Origin: Zhengitettix transpicula
Lineage: Eukaryota > Arthropoda > Insecta > Orthoptera > Tetrigidae
Length of the DNA: 64,000 bases
Assembly (NCBI GenBank): GCA_037074705.1
Contig: CM073595.1
Coordinates: 28,859,501-28,923,500, forward strand
Direction of reading: 5' to 3'
In this document: positions 46,684 to 58,630 of the stretch, piece after piece
How positions within the stretch are numbered: position 1 is the first letter of the stretch
How the letters are laid out: each line of letters starts with the position of its first letter
Notes under the pieces: model-generated
Told to the model about the DNA's origin: nothing
The model's input: only the letters and a program-made list of their open reading frames with translations
Database searches by the model: none
Program-made: the position numbers and the translations under genes

Positions 46684-47495
46684 ATGCCTTGTTATCTTGT
46701 CTAAAATGAGAGACTGGTTACAATTGTTACATGTGGATATATATCTGATTTCCACCAGGGCTCACTCATCTCAGAACTCAAAGAAGTAAATCCAAGGTTC
46801 ATTTAATGGTACAGTAACACACGATTGTAAAGATCAACTAAGCCAGATTTAAATCGAATATTCAATTTATGTTTTTAATTAATAATGATTAAAAAATGTT
46901 TCTTTACTTGATTTTATTTGTTCATTACTGATGTATTTAATTAAACCTTTTTCAACGTAGTGCTGTTAACGAAAATACACGAAAGTTTAAACCCATTTTT
47001 TGTAGTGCATTTACATGACAGTAAATATGAGTTCTGAATATGAAAGTTTTCATAGCACAGTGAGGAAGGTTGTTTTATATAGTACCAAAAAATCACCCAA
47101 ATACGAACTTTTCTGAAGGGTAGTGCATGACGACATGCCTTGTTATCTGGACTGACTTTGGTTACAATTGTTACATGAGGATACTTAACCCCCAAGCACT
47201 TTTATCTTTGGGAAACCGAAAGTCTTTGGTGTATTCAACTGCTGTGGGTGATGTACCAATTCTCATTGTGGCAGCCTTTCAGAACGCACAACACCAGGCA
47301 TTTTTGATCTTGTTATAAGGCAGCTGCCTGTATACAGTTATATGTGAATTTAGGGCGCAAACTAGTCCGCTGAATATCATACAAACCGTTCAGATAAGCT
47401 CTGTGATTATGTATTTCCTGATCCATGGTGTAATACACTCAATACGAGGAATCCATTCCTGAAATTTGCGGTCGGGTTTTGTTACACCCGGTGTA
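46684..47495 (+). repeat. TIR-family element, longer copy
   Basis: The right arm (47,380-47,495: CATACAAACCGTTCAGATAA ... GAGGAATCCATTCCTGAAAT ... GTCGGGTTTTGTTACACC) matches the right arm of the 54.4-54.8 kb element. The inner part GCATGACGACATGCCTTGTT and ACACCAGGCATTTTTGATC matches the 54.4 kb interior with extra sequence, so the 54.4 kb copy is an internally deleted relative. A stretch of about 55 bases (CATGCCTTGTTATCT..GGTTACAATTGTTACATG) is repeated 449 bases apart, at 46,684 and 47,133. Confidence 0.55.
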
Positions 47496-50060
47496 ATTTA
47501 AATTGAAAATATTTATTTTTCATTTTTTAGCAAGTGTACGGGTTAATTTCGAGCTCTGTCAGTGATTCGCAGGGCAACAGAAAAACAGATTGCTGCTGTA
47601 GTTTTATTCATTTTGAACAAATGTTGTAAATCGATATATTTGCAATCTCTTTGGATATTTTTCGTTCGGTGGCGACGAGTGTATTGTCTCTTTGGTTTTG
47701 TTTTCTGATCAGCTTGTGACAAAGGTGATGGAGCTTATGTTTGTTTTTAGAGAGAGTTAATTAAAAGGTGATGTGAAGCAACATTTCTGCCATTCAATTT
47801 GTTGGATTTTTACCTAATACTGGACAAATATTTATCTTGATTTCAGTGAGAGGCAAATGGAAAAGATCCTTAAATCCTATGTAATAAATTACAACAATTT
47901 TGATTGGCTATTAAATAAATATTAATATTTAATATATATAATATATTTAAAAAATGCATTACACTCTCATAGTTTACAATGGGAGAAAAATATACGAACT
48001 TTTCAGATCCAGCGGTGCAAAAACTTTATTTTGGATTTGTCCCTTTTTATACGACATAAATTTTGTACGTGGATCAAACATTTCCAAACGAATGAACAGA
48101 ATTGTAAAATAAAGAAGCTTCCACGACTTGATATTCGTGACATGTCAACGACATAAGAAACAGTTGCAATGTATCTCTATGTGAGATTGAATATAATATA
48201 TTATTATAACGTAATCCAAAATCGTTTTCGAAATATCAATATATTATTAACGTTTAAAATATATTTTACATAACTTGAAATATTTTCCACAAAGCTCCGA
48301 TCCGTTAACATGTGAAGTAAAACGTATTGGAAAATGATCTGAAGTTATTCTTATGGCTACATGTAAATCCCTTATTTCATCCATGGTCCTGTATCAGGGG
48401 ACCGAGGGAAATTAAAACCGGACCCTCGCATCCAATGCAGTGTCAGGGCCACTCGTATCATTCAAATGTGCTAATGGCTTTCTAAAAATAGCGTACCAGT
48501 ACGATACGGGCCTGGGCGAACACCGGTCGCTTTGAGACGCACGGGAATCGAAAGCGGGGCCTGGGCTTTTTGAGGCTCCATCACTCTTCCATTATAAAAA
48601 AAAACAATAACAATGGCGCGTCATTAAAACGAGTGCGCACATTCATTTCCGTTGATACATGTACGCATTTCCTTTTTTTCCCCTCAAAGAAATTACTAAA
48701 CTTTGTTAGGTTATCAGCAGAGCAAGAGTTCTCTCAAACAATACCATACGAACAAATAATAGTCATAAAGCATTCTACCACGGTTTGTCTTTAGATAAAT
48801 CACATCATAATTAATTATTAATTAAGAATTTCAAACGTTGTAACTGACGAAAATAAAATAAATAAAAGTATTTACAAATGTCCATACTTTTACAGTCCAC
48901 TGGTTTTAATTTCAGATTCGTGGTGTGTAAAAATTTATTGTGTTTGTCAAAGTAATACATTGATAAAAAAAATCATAACAAAATATGACACAGAACGGTC
49001 AGAATGAATTACATAAAAAAATTTTGTTTACAATAAAAAATTAAAAGAAAAACACGTGTATATCAGGAGTTTGTCTGAGAATAAGTAAAATTAAAATTAA
49101 TTAATTGAATATGCAAACAATAGTAAATTAAATGTCGTAACAGGTAACTTACATTAGTATAATGTATAATTTGGACTTTCTTCACCTACTTCTACGGTCG
49201 ACATGAGAGTTAACAATGGAAACATATTAAAAGAACTTCTATTGTTATAACAGAATTTATAACAGACATACGAAAAAGAAGGAAAAAATAAAAAAACAGA
49301 AGAAAATGTATTTAAATCATAATAAAACAGAATCATAAATAAAATTTAAATTTTGGGTACAATTTTTTACATTATTAAAATGTTGGATTGTAGCTCATGT
49401 CTTCATCAAGAATCGTGGAATTATTCCAATCTTCTGGTTATTCATGTAAACATGTTTTGTCAGTACGAAATGTTTTTGATTGTAAAAATGCTCCTGGATC
49501 TTTTAGTCTGAACCATATAACAGGATTTGCAAGCCAGATATCAGTTTTGTAAATTTTATTTTGTTTACCAAAAGTTTGTATTTTCTCGTTCGAATATTTT
49601 TGCAAAATTTAAATTATGAAATGATTTGAATTCTTACACTATAACAAATAGGTTTATTAATTTAACTGGGATCTTTTCTGAAAAGATCTTTTTATTAACT
49701 TTTGTTGTGAGAGACGTATTTCGATATTTAATGGAAATTAATTTGCTTTTTATGTTTATAAATGAAATTAGGAAGGTAGGAATTTATAGAAAGGCTGTTA
49801 AATATTTTGTTCTATTATCTTTGTGAGCATTGGAAATAAAAAATAAGGAGGCTAATACGTCAACTTCTCTGAAAATATATTCATTACATGTTACAAGATA
49901 AATTTTGCGACAGCAAAACTCTGAATTTAATGATAAGTCGGATTCCGTCCAATCACAGAGCAGAGAAATACCGACCAATCAGAATCGAGTGCGTCAGATG
50001 TCGTCACACTTACGTCAGATTACAGCACGAACATGGTACAATTATGCAAACCTTTCACCA
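47496..50060. other. AT-rich DNA, no recognised gene
   Basis: Frames at 47,127-47,318, 48,570-48,794, 49,154-49,336 and 49,626-49,826 show no motif. 48,380-48,560 is GC-richer, with GACCGAGGGAAATTAAAACC and GGGCCTGGG blocks, but I cannot assign it. Confidence 0.45.
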
Positions 50061-50061
50061 G

Positions 50062-50100
50062 ATTTTGATGCCAAATATATGTTCATCGAAACGTTGAAAT
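50062..50100 (+). ncRNA. Hammerhead-like core remnant
   Basis: GATG (50,067-50,070) and CATC (50,084-50,087) can pair around a 13-base loop and are followed directly by GAAACGTTG (50,088-50,096). The first box reads TTTTGATG rather than CTGANGA. It resembles the Penelope-type motif; probably inactive. Confidence 0.35.
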
Positions 50101-51340
50101 TTAATATAAATCATATTAAAGATTAAAATGCAGCCATGAATTGCAACTAGAACAATTTTAGTCTTTAATATATTTATATCTGTAATCAGATAGATAACAA
50201 TTATTCCCTTCCGAGGGATTTGGAATAAAAATGATGGCGTATAGGAAAGTAACTGTATGTTGTTAAAGGAAAGCTCTTGATGACTTTTCACAAACTCGGC
50301 AGCACATGCTTATTTGTTTCATCATTTCTAAAGAAATCATTGACCTAGAACGTTTCTTTCATCTGGAAATTTTTAAGTCAATAACATTAAAATATTTTTA
50401 AATTTGTTGTATTCCAGACATTGGAATAACAATCAGTAACGTTTATTACGGAACAAAGCAAACCTCTCTTTTCGGCGAATGCTTGGAAGTTAGAGAATTG
50501 GATGGAGTTTTGAAGCAATGGCTAGTTGTTTCTGAAATTCTCGAGTCTGGAATTGTGGACGGGGTTTCCGAGTGTCAAGGCTCGCTGCATATGAAAAGGA
50601 ACTTGACAGGCGCGTGAATTATTCTGGAGCCTGAAGTGCCTCACACTTTAGAAAACGTTTTTTGCCTGTTCTCAGTCAACACATATTACTCTGACTGGCA
50701 GTGTGGCTGTCATATATTTAAACTTTTCAGGCTCCCACATAGATCGAATAATATCAGGAACACGAAAGTATTGGTCTAAATAGAACCCATATTTGGAAAA
50801 AAAATAATTCTGCAGACAACATTTTTTGAGGCTATCTGTCTTGAAAAGGGCGGTTTTTGACTGAACTTTAAATATATGAAGGAGAAAATGTGGTATAGGG
50901 ACGATAGGTTATAATATAAATAAGGTAGATAGACTGAATGAAAACAATATTCAGAACAGTTGTTTCCATATTTATTAAAGTTGATAAATTTATTATTTAT
51001 TGAATCAGAGACCCGTGTATTTTAAATGAAGCAATGACTGGATTTGAGTTATTTTATGACATTAATAAATAAATTCTGGTGAAACTATTTCATTGTGTAA
51101 AAATATCCGTTTCTTAGCAGATTTTACATTGTTATACAGAGCCACTATAATCGTCGATAGTAGGTAAAAAACAAAGATAATTTTAAACTAGTTTTGAAAT
51201 TTGTGGAGAATGACTTGAAAACAATGAATACATTTTTTGTCAGGTTTTTCATCTCCTAAATTACGAAGTATGGAGGAATTGTGAATATGAAGGGAATTAA
51301 ATTTAAATTAATTTTAAATTACTGGTTTATTAGAAAATTG
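50101..51340. other. AT-rich DNA, nothing recognised
   Basis: No ORF or repeat that I can name. Confidence 0.45.
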
Positions 51341-51402
51341 CGAAGTAGGAACTTGACCAAGGTCCGTTAGAAACGACGGCTTACTCATCTACCGAGGATA
51401 TT
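51341..51402 (-). mobile_element. Possible tRNA-like SINE head, degenerate
   Basis: On the minus strand: CGGTAGATGAGTAAGCCG (box A-like), then a CCGT/ACGG arm with an 8-base loop in anticodon position, then GGTCAAGTTCC (box B-like). The layout is tRNA-like but both boxes are imperfect and no tail was identified. Confidence 0.3.
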
Positions 51403-53009
51403 GATTGCTTTTAGACGCGCAGAGAAGGATCATTGTTGTCTGCGACAGAAAATGTTACTGTCGTCTGCGGGCTGGATTGTGAGCTAACTTAAATTATCAG
51501 ATTGTTTAACTTAGGAGATTGAGATGGAGAGAGGGGCTGGATATAGAGGACATTCCAGAGTATACTCGCAGTTTACAAGACATTGTTAGGTTATTAGCAC
51601 GAACAAGTTTAATTGAAGTTTAAGATTTAATTAACCATCATTGATATAATATATAAAAAACTGAAGAATTAAACAAACTAGTTCCAGTAAATTAACCTAA
51701 AATATAATTAAATAATATGAATGAGAAATAATTAACTGGATTTGGTTTAGAAACAGAAATTAAATGCTCTAGACACGTTAGACAACTTTTTCAATTTTTT
51801 ATATTACGAATTATCACTTAATGAAATTATTTATGTAACACTCAAACGCTGTGATGGAAACTATTAAAGACTCAAATATATATAACTGGTGTTGGTCGTA
51901 GACAAATACTGAGAATGATGGAACCAAGCTGGTCTCCAACCAACAATTGCTTGTGTTGGTGTACACCGTGTTCGCTGTTCTCAAGGAACAATTCCTTCCG
52001 TCTACAGTCGTAGAGTTTATCACTGAAAATTTTTCCCCTTTCCACTACATAATCTACGCATTACTCCAGGAACTATTGTAATAATTTTTTTGAGATACTC
52101 AGTGATCCTGAACATATCTCTTTATCACTTTTAAACGACCCTTTGTTTGCTGGCGTCTTGTGTCTTGAACCTTTGTCGTACGCATAGTATGTTTCTTAGT
52201 ATTTCCCTTACATAAATGATTATTATTCAGAGATATTGAACTTGGTCAAAGATTCAGACTGCAGTCTGGAGACCAACAAATTTCTTATACATTCTATAAT
52301 TTCAAACTTTTGCTAACGCCTCTCTTAAAAGCCAAGTGCTCAAGTTCTCTATGAATCCACTTATTTTTATCTTATAGTAAAATAGGAGCTGGGAGCGGGA
52401 ACGTTTCAAGTACCAGCGCAGGGAATCACCTCCATTTGGGAATGTTTCAAGTCGTTGTGTGGGAAGTTTCTCCATTCAGCTATTACTCGGCGAGGAACGA
52501 CATTTTCCAGACAAGAAATCCATACTTTCTCTAGAGTATGTTGCAGCTAAAGCTGCTGGAGTGTTATTAATAGGATCTTCCATTATCTGACTGGTACAAC
52601 TGCAAAGTGAAATTTTGGAGATATGTACTTGATCTTTTCCCTTTCTTCCTTTGGTTATTAATTATAAACTTAAGATTCCGGTACCTTCGAACTATTTCAG
52701 ACCTCATAAGCCAGCAGCAACCTCACCTTTCAAATATATCAGCCAATCTCTGTCTATTTTCATTAAACTTGAATACAAGATTAACGTTGACCCTATCTAT
52801 TAAATACAGTTAACATTTTAATTTACGGATAGTAGACGGGAATAAAGACAAAAATTTATTATATATAATACAAAAATGGTACTTGATCTTTTGTGCAGTC
52901 AGGTGTATTCAGGTTGGAGGTCGGGTAAGATCGGGTTAATTCGGCTGGTCATAGATCAGTCTTGAATGTTTGTTTATAATAATTTTATTATTAAACTGGT
53001 GGTTTAGTG
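51403..53009. other. No gene recognised
   Basis: Short frames only (51,814-52,023 -, 52,607-52,813 +), without known motifs. Confidence 0.45.
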
Positions 53010-53032
53010 ATATATATATATATATATATATA
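53010..53032. repeat. (TA)n microsatellite
   Basis: About 23 bases of TA, not followed by TTGTAAT. Confidence 0.9.
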
Positions 53033-53194
53033 AATTTAATTTAACATTTTTAATTTTACGTTGTTTTTAATTATTGTATACAACCTGTAGTTTATGATCA
53101 ATAACACTCATTTTATTAAAAGAAATTTAGTGAAGTAACTTATCGATTATTTTATATTTTTCTTATATTGACTTATTTCTTCCTTGTTCGGGTT

Positions 53195-53350
53195 GTGACT
53201 CGACTGAAAAGTTATGTCGCGAAATTAGCGAGCGTTCAATCTATATATCAAACTTGTCTGGTTTCCATGGTGACAGAACATCAATCTTATTGATGTGTGA
53301 TTTTACTAACTATATACACAATACGGTTTCATTTAGTTCAATAAATTAGA
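53195..53350 (+). repeat. Dispersed repeat also present at 55.8 kb
   Basis: GTTTCCATGGTGACAGAACA, TCAATCTTATTGATGTGTGA, TTTTACTAACTATATACAC and AATACGGTTTCATTT align with 55,805-55,890 (GTTTCTATGGTAACGGAACA, GTGATTTTACTTATTATATA, CAATACGATTTATTTCG). The 55.8 kb copy lies inside the inverted-repeat element, so this is a fragment of the same family. Confidence 0.6.
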
Positions 53351-54417
53351 TAACAATCAAATTTTTCAATCAAAATTTTTTTTATTTACGATTGTTAGAA
53401 ACTGTGTATATATTAATAAATTCCGTAATTTTTGTAGCTATTTTTAAGGCACTATTATTTTATTATATCATTTGAGATTTAGCAAAGGTAAAATCCGTTG
53501 ATTTTATCTCTTGCAATACGTTCGGTTGATCTGCTCTGTGGGATAGGGAGATGATGCAATGCCGCAGTACACGAAGGAACCCTTTCTATGCTCCACTAGA
53601 GGGAAGTAAACCCCTGACTCCGAGCTTGGCGCCATGCTTCACACCCCTAGGAATAATAAGTGTTTTAGCTAATTATTTGCTTGGCCACGGGAGATTTGCC
53701 AAATGCGGTCGGCCGTAACATGTCAATTATCTCTAATTAAAGGGCACGCAATCAAATTTCGGGAAGTATGCGAGCTGTCGTATTCTAACGGCGTTTACGG
53801 CAGCTCACTGTTTGGAGCTTTGAAATTTACGTCAGGGCGCGTGCGATCCGTTGTTTATTTCATTTACGGTTAACGATCATCATTCGGACAAGACACATCA
53901 AAACTAAACATCTGTAAGTTTGATCGGGTTCATAAAGCTGATGTTTTGTGTTAAACTTGTGGCGACTTAAAATAATATCCGGTACAATCGTTTTTTAATA
54001 TATTTTTGTACGAATTATACGTATTTATAAACTCCTTCATATTCCTTTTTTTTACAGAGTTTAACCCAGGTCTGAACCGAAACCGGTGAAACAGTATTGT
54101 TGTCGGAACGATTTAAGTGGTCCGGCATCCAAAAAAAGATCAGTTAATTTCTGAAAAAGTTAGTTTGCAAACAGTGTCCCGTGAAAATGTTACGAAACAT
54201 TGTTTCGCAACAGTTTCCCGTCTGTACAAACCTCAGAAAGTAATTTATATTATTATTTTGCGGAAATTAAATGCGTGAAATTCATTTTCTTTGTTGACAT
54301 CTGCAGCCCCTAACGGAAACAACTTTGAAGTTACAAAGTAAACAATTAACTTGATTGATTTTTTTATGGAATTTGGATCCCATGTAGAAGTAAATTGGTG
54401 AAATGTAATTCTGTTGG
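53351..54417. other. No gene; least AT-rich island of the window at 53.5-53.9 kb
   Basis: About 53,510-53,900 is non-repetitive and markedly less AT-rich, with TAATTATTTGCTTGGCCAC and CTCTAATTAAAGGGCACGC. It has homeodomain-like TAATTA cores and no good ORF. It is a candidate conserved non-coding or regulatory element. Confidence 0.35.
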
Positions 54418-54843
54418 GTGTAACGAAACCCGACGGCAAAATGTCAGGAACGGATTCCTCATATCGAGAGAAGAAAAAAAAAGTTTATTACATGGGCCCG
54501 GAAATGCATAATTACAGAGTTATCAGAACTTTTATGAATGCTAATGCATGACAACATGCCTTATTATCTGGACTGAAATGCACTACACCAGGCATTTCCG
54601 ATCGTGTTAGAAACTGGATGTGAAGAAGAGCAGCTGACTGTATTCAGTCACCTTGAACATTTCATGCGATATGTGAACAAAGCGCTCCAAATGGTCAGTT
54701 GAACTTCATACAAACCGATCAGATACGGTAGTTTGGATAACTCTGTAATTATGCATATTTGGACCCATGTTGTACGACACTTTTTTCTTCCCTGATTATG
54801 AGGAACCCATTCCTGAAATTTTTCCGTCGAGTATTGTTACATC
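54418..54843. mobile_element. 426-bp element with ~110-bp terminal inverted repeats
   Basis: Left arm 54,418-54,528 and right arm 54,733-54,843 are inverted copies (about 80% by eye), including a perfect 21-base match (54,504-54,524 against 54,736-54,756). The outer ends read TGTAACGAAACCCGACGG and, on the complement, TGTAACAATACTCGACGG. The interior is non-coding and is a shortened version of the 47 kb copy. Long TIRs without an ORF suggest a MITE or foldback element; the superfamily is unknown to me. Confidence 0.7.
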
Positions 54844-55630
54844 TTGTACAGAACGAATTATATAATACATAAATATTGCTAATCAAAGGTGATAGTATAT
54901 TTTGAACGGTTAGGAATTGCGTTATCAAATTTTCTTTTACTTCACAAGGCGTATTTATAAAATAATTTGAAGAAATGGCAAGTTTTTGAGTAGTCAAGTC
55001 TTTTACAAATGAACAATCTTCTAGATGAAAGGGTAGACGATTTAGAAATCTTTTTAATATGTAACCAATTGGATCAGAATACCATAGATTCGTTATTTCT
55101 ACACAAATAAAAAATGAACTCATATAACTTTATCATGTAAATTCGACAGAAAAATTACAGTTTATAATTTTGGAAGGAAAATAAAAAAATACATATCCTC
55201 CCTCATATATGCCATATTGCAAGGGTTTTCTTAGGAGCTCTAAGAATACAAGTATATCCTTAATTTCTTAATAAGTTTATTCTGCAAGACAGTGGAAATA
55301 GTTTAAATGTAAATGCATTGTAAGGTATTTTCATCTAATGGAATTATAAATACATTTGCCCAATAATTCTATATGTTTGAATTTGTTTCGTTTACAAATG
55401 TTATGTTTAATCAATTATATCAGATATTATAAACTTATAGTTCTAATTACTGTACCTTAAATTATTTATTAACATTCTAAGTAAATTAGTTTATTACATT
55501 TATTACAAAATTAGACTAGAAAATAAACTTTTAATACAAATAAGGCCATTTTATAATTATAAATAATTATTCTAGTTATTATGAAAAAAACTAATTTTTC
55601 TCGAACAAAAATGGTAAATCTATAATATAG
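54844..55630. other. AT-rich DNA, no supported gene
   Basis: A 124-codon minus frame (54,749-55,123) starts here but runs out into the TIR of the neighbouring element and has no recognisable domain. Confidence 0.4.
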
Positions 55631-56102
55631 ACGTATTTTATAATTCAAAAAACTTTTTTTAATCTAATTTTTTTTAAAATTTTCTATTACACGGCACAAA
55701 GTTTTTGTACATATTTGTTGACTCTTCAGGCTGTCTGACTGAAAGAAAAGGTTCGTTTTGATGATGTAAACGTTTCCTTAGTCTGGCTATGAATATTACG
55801 TGTTAGGTTTCTATGGTAACGGAACATCAACCTTACTTGTATATGTGATTTTACTTATTATATACAATACGATTTATTTCGCCTCATGAATCGCATAACC
55901 AAATCATATAAAATTTCCAAGATATGAAGGGAACAGTACAATATTTTTACAATGTTAGATAAAAAATTTAAAAATAAAATATATCAAATAGAAAAATAAC
56001 TTTACTGTCCTAAATGTTTTAAGGAACAAACAATGAATTAGCCATACAATATTTAAAATCAAATCATAAATTGTCAACATTAATTCAATTTAATATAATA
56101 AT

Positions 56103-56279
56103 TGGACGACATCCTCATCACAGAGGTGACGGCTTCGAATCCCGACGACGGTGTGGATGCTGTGTGTGCGTCTTAATCATACTGAGAAACCCCCATTCGT
56201 TAGTTTCCCAACAAAGAAATGCAACATAGTACGCAGTCGCTAATAACATTGGTTGTTGATACGACTATATAAAAAAAAG
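56103..56279 (+). mobile_element. tRNA-derived SINE inside the inverted-repeat element
   Basis: A box-B-like GGCTTCGAATCCCG (56,131-56,144) follows a TCATCACAGAGGTGAC stretch. The body ends AGTCGCTAATAACATTGGTTG, TTGATACGACTATATAAAAAAAA, an A-rich tail. Its body differs from the SINE of 10.9/19.1 kb, so it is another family. Confidence 0.6.
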
Positions 56280-56827
56280 AATAAGTAAATTATGAATGTT
56301 TCCATCCATAAATTAATTATGAACAATATAATTTTCCAAATCAGAAATTCATACAAAAAATATAAAAATGAAATTATGTCAGAAATTAGAGAATAATGTA
56401 ATATAAATATTGCTTAATTATAATGTTCCTAATGTGAATTTAGTGTGTTTACAGTTTTCTTAATATCTAATATTTCTGATAGATTACGTTTTAATAAAAT
56501 TTGTTCAATGTCAAATGTTTCATCGTTATTCCAATAAATTTCATGGTTTTTTCCTGATTTAAAGTTTTGTGATTGTTTTTGTGTTATTGTAATATATTTT
56601 CATGAAAACTTTTAGTTTATACCAATTTGTGATCTGGAATTTTGATGTCAAAAGTGATATTGTTCATAATTAATTAATCAAGTTAAATAAAATTTATGTT
56701 ATATGATAAGTAAATGCATAAGCAAAAAAATTAGTTTGATATTCTATTATAGTAGAAGCCTAACAAGTAATCTTCACTGGGGATACGATTATAAAGTCAA
56801 GACAGGCCTTTATTTCAGTCAGACAGC

Positions 56828-56860
56828 CTGAAGAGGGTACGAATATGTACAGAAAAATTG
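56828..56860 (+). ncRNA. Hammerhead-ribozyme-like core
   Basis: CTGAAGA (56,828-56,834) is intact, stem II GTAC/GTAC (56,837-56,840 and 56,847-56,850) encloses a 6-base loop, then GAAAA (56,852-56,856). Both conserved boxes are present. Stems I and III were not established. The inverse copy at 55,723-55,729 keeps the CTGAAGA box but has lost the rest. Confidence 0.5.
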
Positions 56861-57170
56861 TACTGTTACATATAAAATCAAATATTTTTGAATTATAAAA
56901 ATATCTGTTTATGCTCGTTAAATCTATCTTGTTATTAAATAACAGACGTTAAACTGTAATATTTTTTATTTTGAAACTGAAGAAAAATCGGAAGGTTGAG
57001 TGTAACGGTACGCTGCTGTACGAGAGTTCGGATGAATCCAGAGAATTTAGGTTATATTATATTATAAATCGTGTATTTACTTAAGACCCCGATGACGTTC
57101 TTAAAATATTTATCTCACTCATGAGTTTATTATAGGAACGTATAAGGAAGGAGTGTGGAGAGTGCTAAAC

Positions 57171-57710
57171 GGACCAAAAAAAAAGGATTCTCTCGCAGGT
57201 GAATCTTCCCAGAGACCTCTGGAGGAGGCTACCTTTGGGGATGCCTTCACATCTCTCTGGGCTTTTGAACTAAGGTTCCCACATGCCGAGGCACCTCGGC
57301 CTGTTTTGAGAGGTGTATGTTCCGGGGTCGCAGATCTTGGGCATACGGTAAGAGTTGTCCGTTATTCCTATTGGAATAGTCGGCCAGCTGCCTCCTAAAC
57401 CGGTCAAGGCACGGCGAGTGGAAAGCTGCGACCCCACAGCAAACCCATCTCCCGCCATCGGAAGGGCGTGGGACAAGTACCAAATGCCCGACCTACCTGA
57501 TGCAAGATTTTCTAGGTTTTTCCCTGCATCACTTTTAGGCGAATTGCCGGGTAGGATCCTTAAACCATAGCCCGCGGGCCCTAGGTAACCCTTGGCTACC
57601 TTCCTCTACCCTTCCGCATCCCCCCTTTCAAATCCGTTTCCTATGCTATAAGAGGGGAGTTGCCACTATGTGGATTACCCTATTCATAGCCTGTCTGCAC
57701 CAAAAAAAAC
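57171..57710 (+). mobile_element. GC-rich 540-bp retroposed insertion with 9-bp target duplication
   Basis: GTGCTAAAC occurs exactly at 57,162-57,170 and 57,711-57,719. Between them lies a block clearly richer in G+C than the region around it, beginning GGACCAAAAAAAAAGG and ending CTGCACCAAAAAAAAC. A short A-tail followed by the duplicated target suggests target-primed retroposition on the plus strand. Frames on both strands (up to 81 codons) have no known domain, and I do not recognise the family. It may be a SINE or the 3' end of a LINE. Confidence 0.6.
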
Positions 57711-57719
57711 GTGCTAAAC

Positions 57720-58630
57720 CAACATAACAGACATTAAGCTCTACGATTAATATGGAGACAATATGAATCTGGGAATAGAAACCAATATTCTAGAGTCTTC
57801 TAATTTGTACGGATCCCTCCTGTAACTGAACAAATTCCTTCCGTGAAAGCTTAGGCCTTATTTTTCACGTATTCATGAAGAATATTTCAGATTTCCCTTC
57901 TTCCTCGCCCAATCCCGCTGTCTCCATATGCAGTAGTGGATTTATTTGCTAACGTCGCACTTATGACGGACGTGTTTGTGTCTTTTGCGAGGTTCTGTAT
58001 CTCGACGGTACTGCAGATATTTATCGATTTTATCTGCTGGAGCGCTGGTGTGTGACCGATCTTGTTAATGGTAAAGTAACTAGGTTACATCCAGCCCTGC
58101 AGGAGATCTCCACTCTCCGGTTCTGTCTCTTATGCAACTGGCTTCTGATCCAGGTTTAAAATATTCTCGGAACTCAATGAAACATGGACTTAATCTAGAT
58201 TAAACCTTCCTATATCAATATATTATGAGAATAACATATTTATCCGTCTTTATACATGTTCATCAAGTGTTTACCTGGAAACAAGACATCACAAAATCGG
58301 ATTTTCCATGCTGAACTGGTGAAATATCTGAATGGGGCCAATTTGGAAAGTCCGGACATGTTGGGATTTGTCCTTCAGTGTACGAGATAAGACAATTACA
58401 TGTTAAGCAATATGGAATATGATTCAGAAAAAAGGTACCTTACTGGCTCAACTCACTGATCCTTTCGGAACACGAATCATTGAAGCATTTGAGGTGTCGT
58501 ACGTTCCCATTGATTACATTCCATATCTTTATTCTTTGATCCGTCGCTCTCTCTTTGAGTTCGGCTCATCGTAATTTCTTATAATAATAATATAAAAGTA
58601 AACAGTAAAGGCTATAATTGACTTCAGCCA
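57720..58630. other. No gene recognised
   Basis: Mixed composition, no supported ORF. Confidence 0.45.

Larger units (their letters stand above)
55632..56910. mobile_element. 1.3-kb Penelope-like inverted-repeat element
   Basis: The left arm (about 55,632-55,765: TATTTTATAATTCAAAAAAC ... TTTTTGTACATATTTG ... CTCTTCAGGCTGTCTGACTG) is matched in inverse by the right arm (about 56,800-56,910: CAGTCAGACAGCCTGAAGAG ... TATGTACAGAAAAATTG ... TTGAATTATAAAAATAT). The right arm has a hammerhead-like core. The space between holds the repeat shared with 53.2 kb and a tRNA-type SINE. No ORF of a retroelement remains. Confidence 0.65.

Noticed and set aside
45781..46685. Minus-strand frames of 142 and 121 codons
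   Set aside because: Both lie antisense within module copy D, have no domain and are not kept open in the other copies as far as I can see.
54749..55123. Minus-strand frame of 124 codons
   Set aside because: It ends by running into the TIR of the 54.4 kb element, has no recognisable domain, and lies in AT-rich DNA where such frames arise by chance.
57153..57570. Frames of 68-81 codons in a GC-rich block
   Set aside because: Frames on both strands overlap, none has a domain, and the block is better explained as a retroposed insertion.
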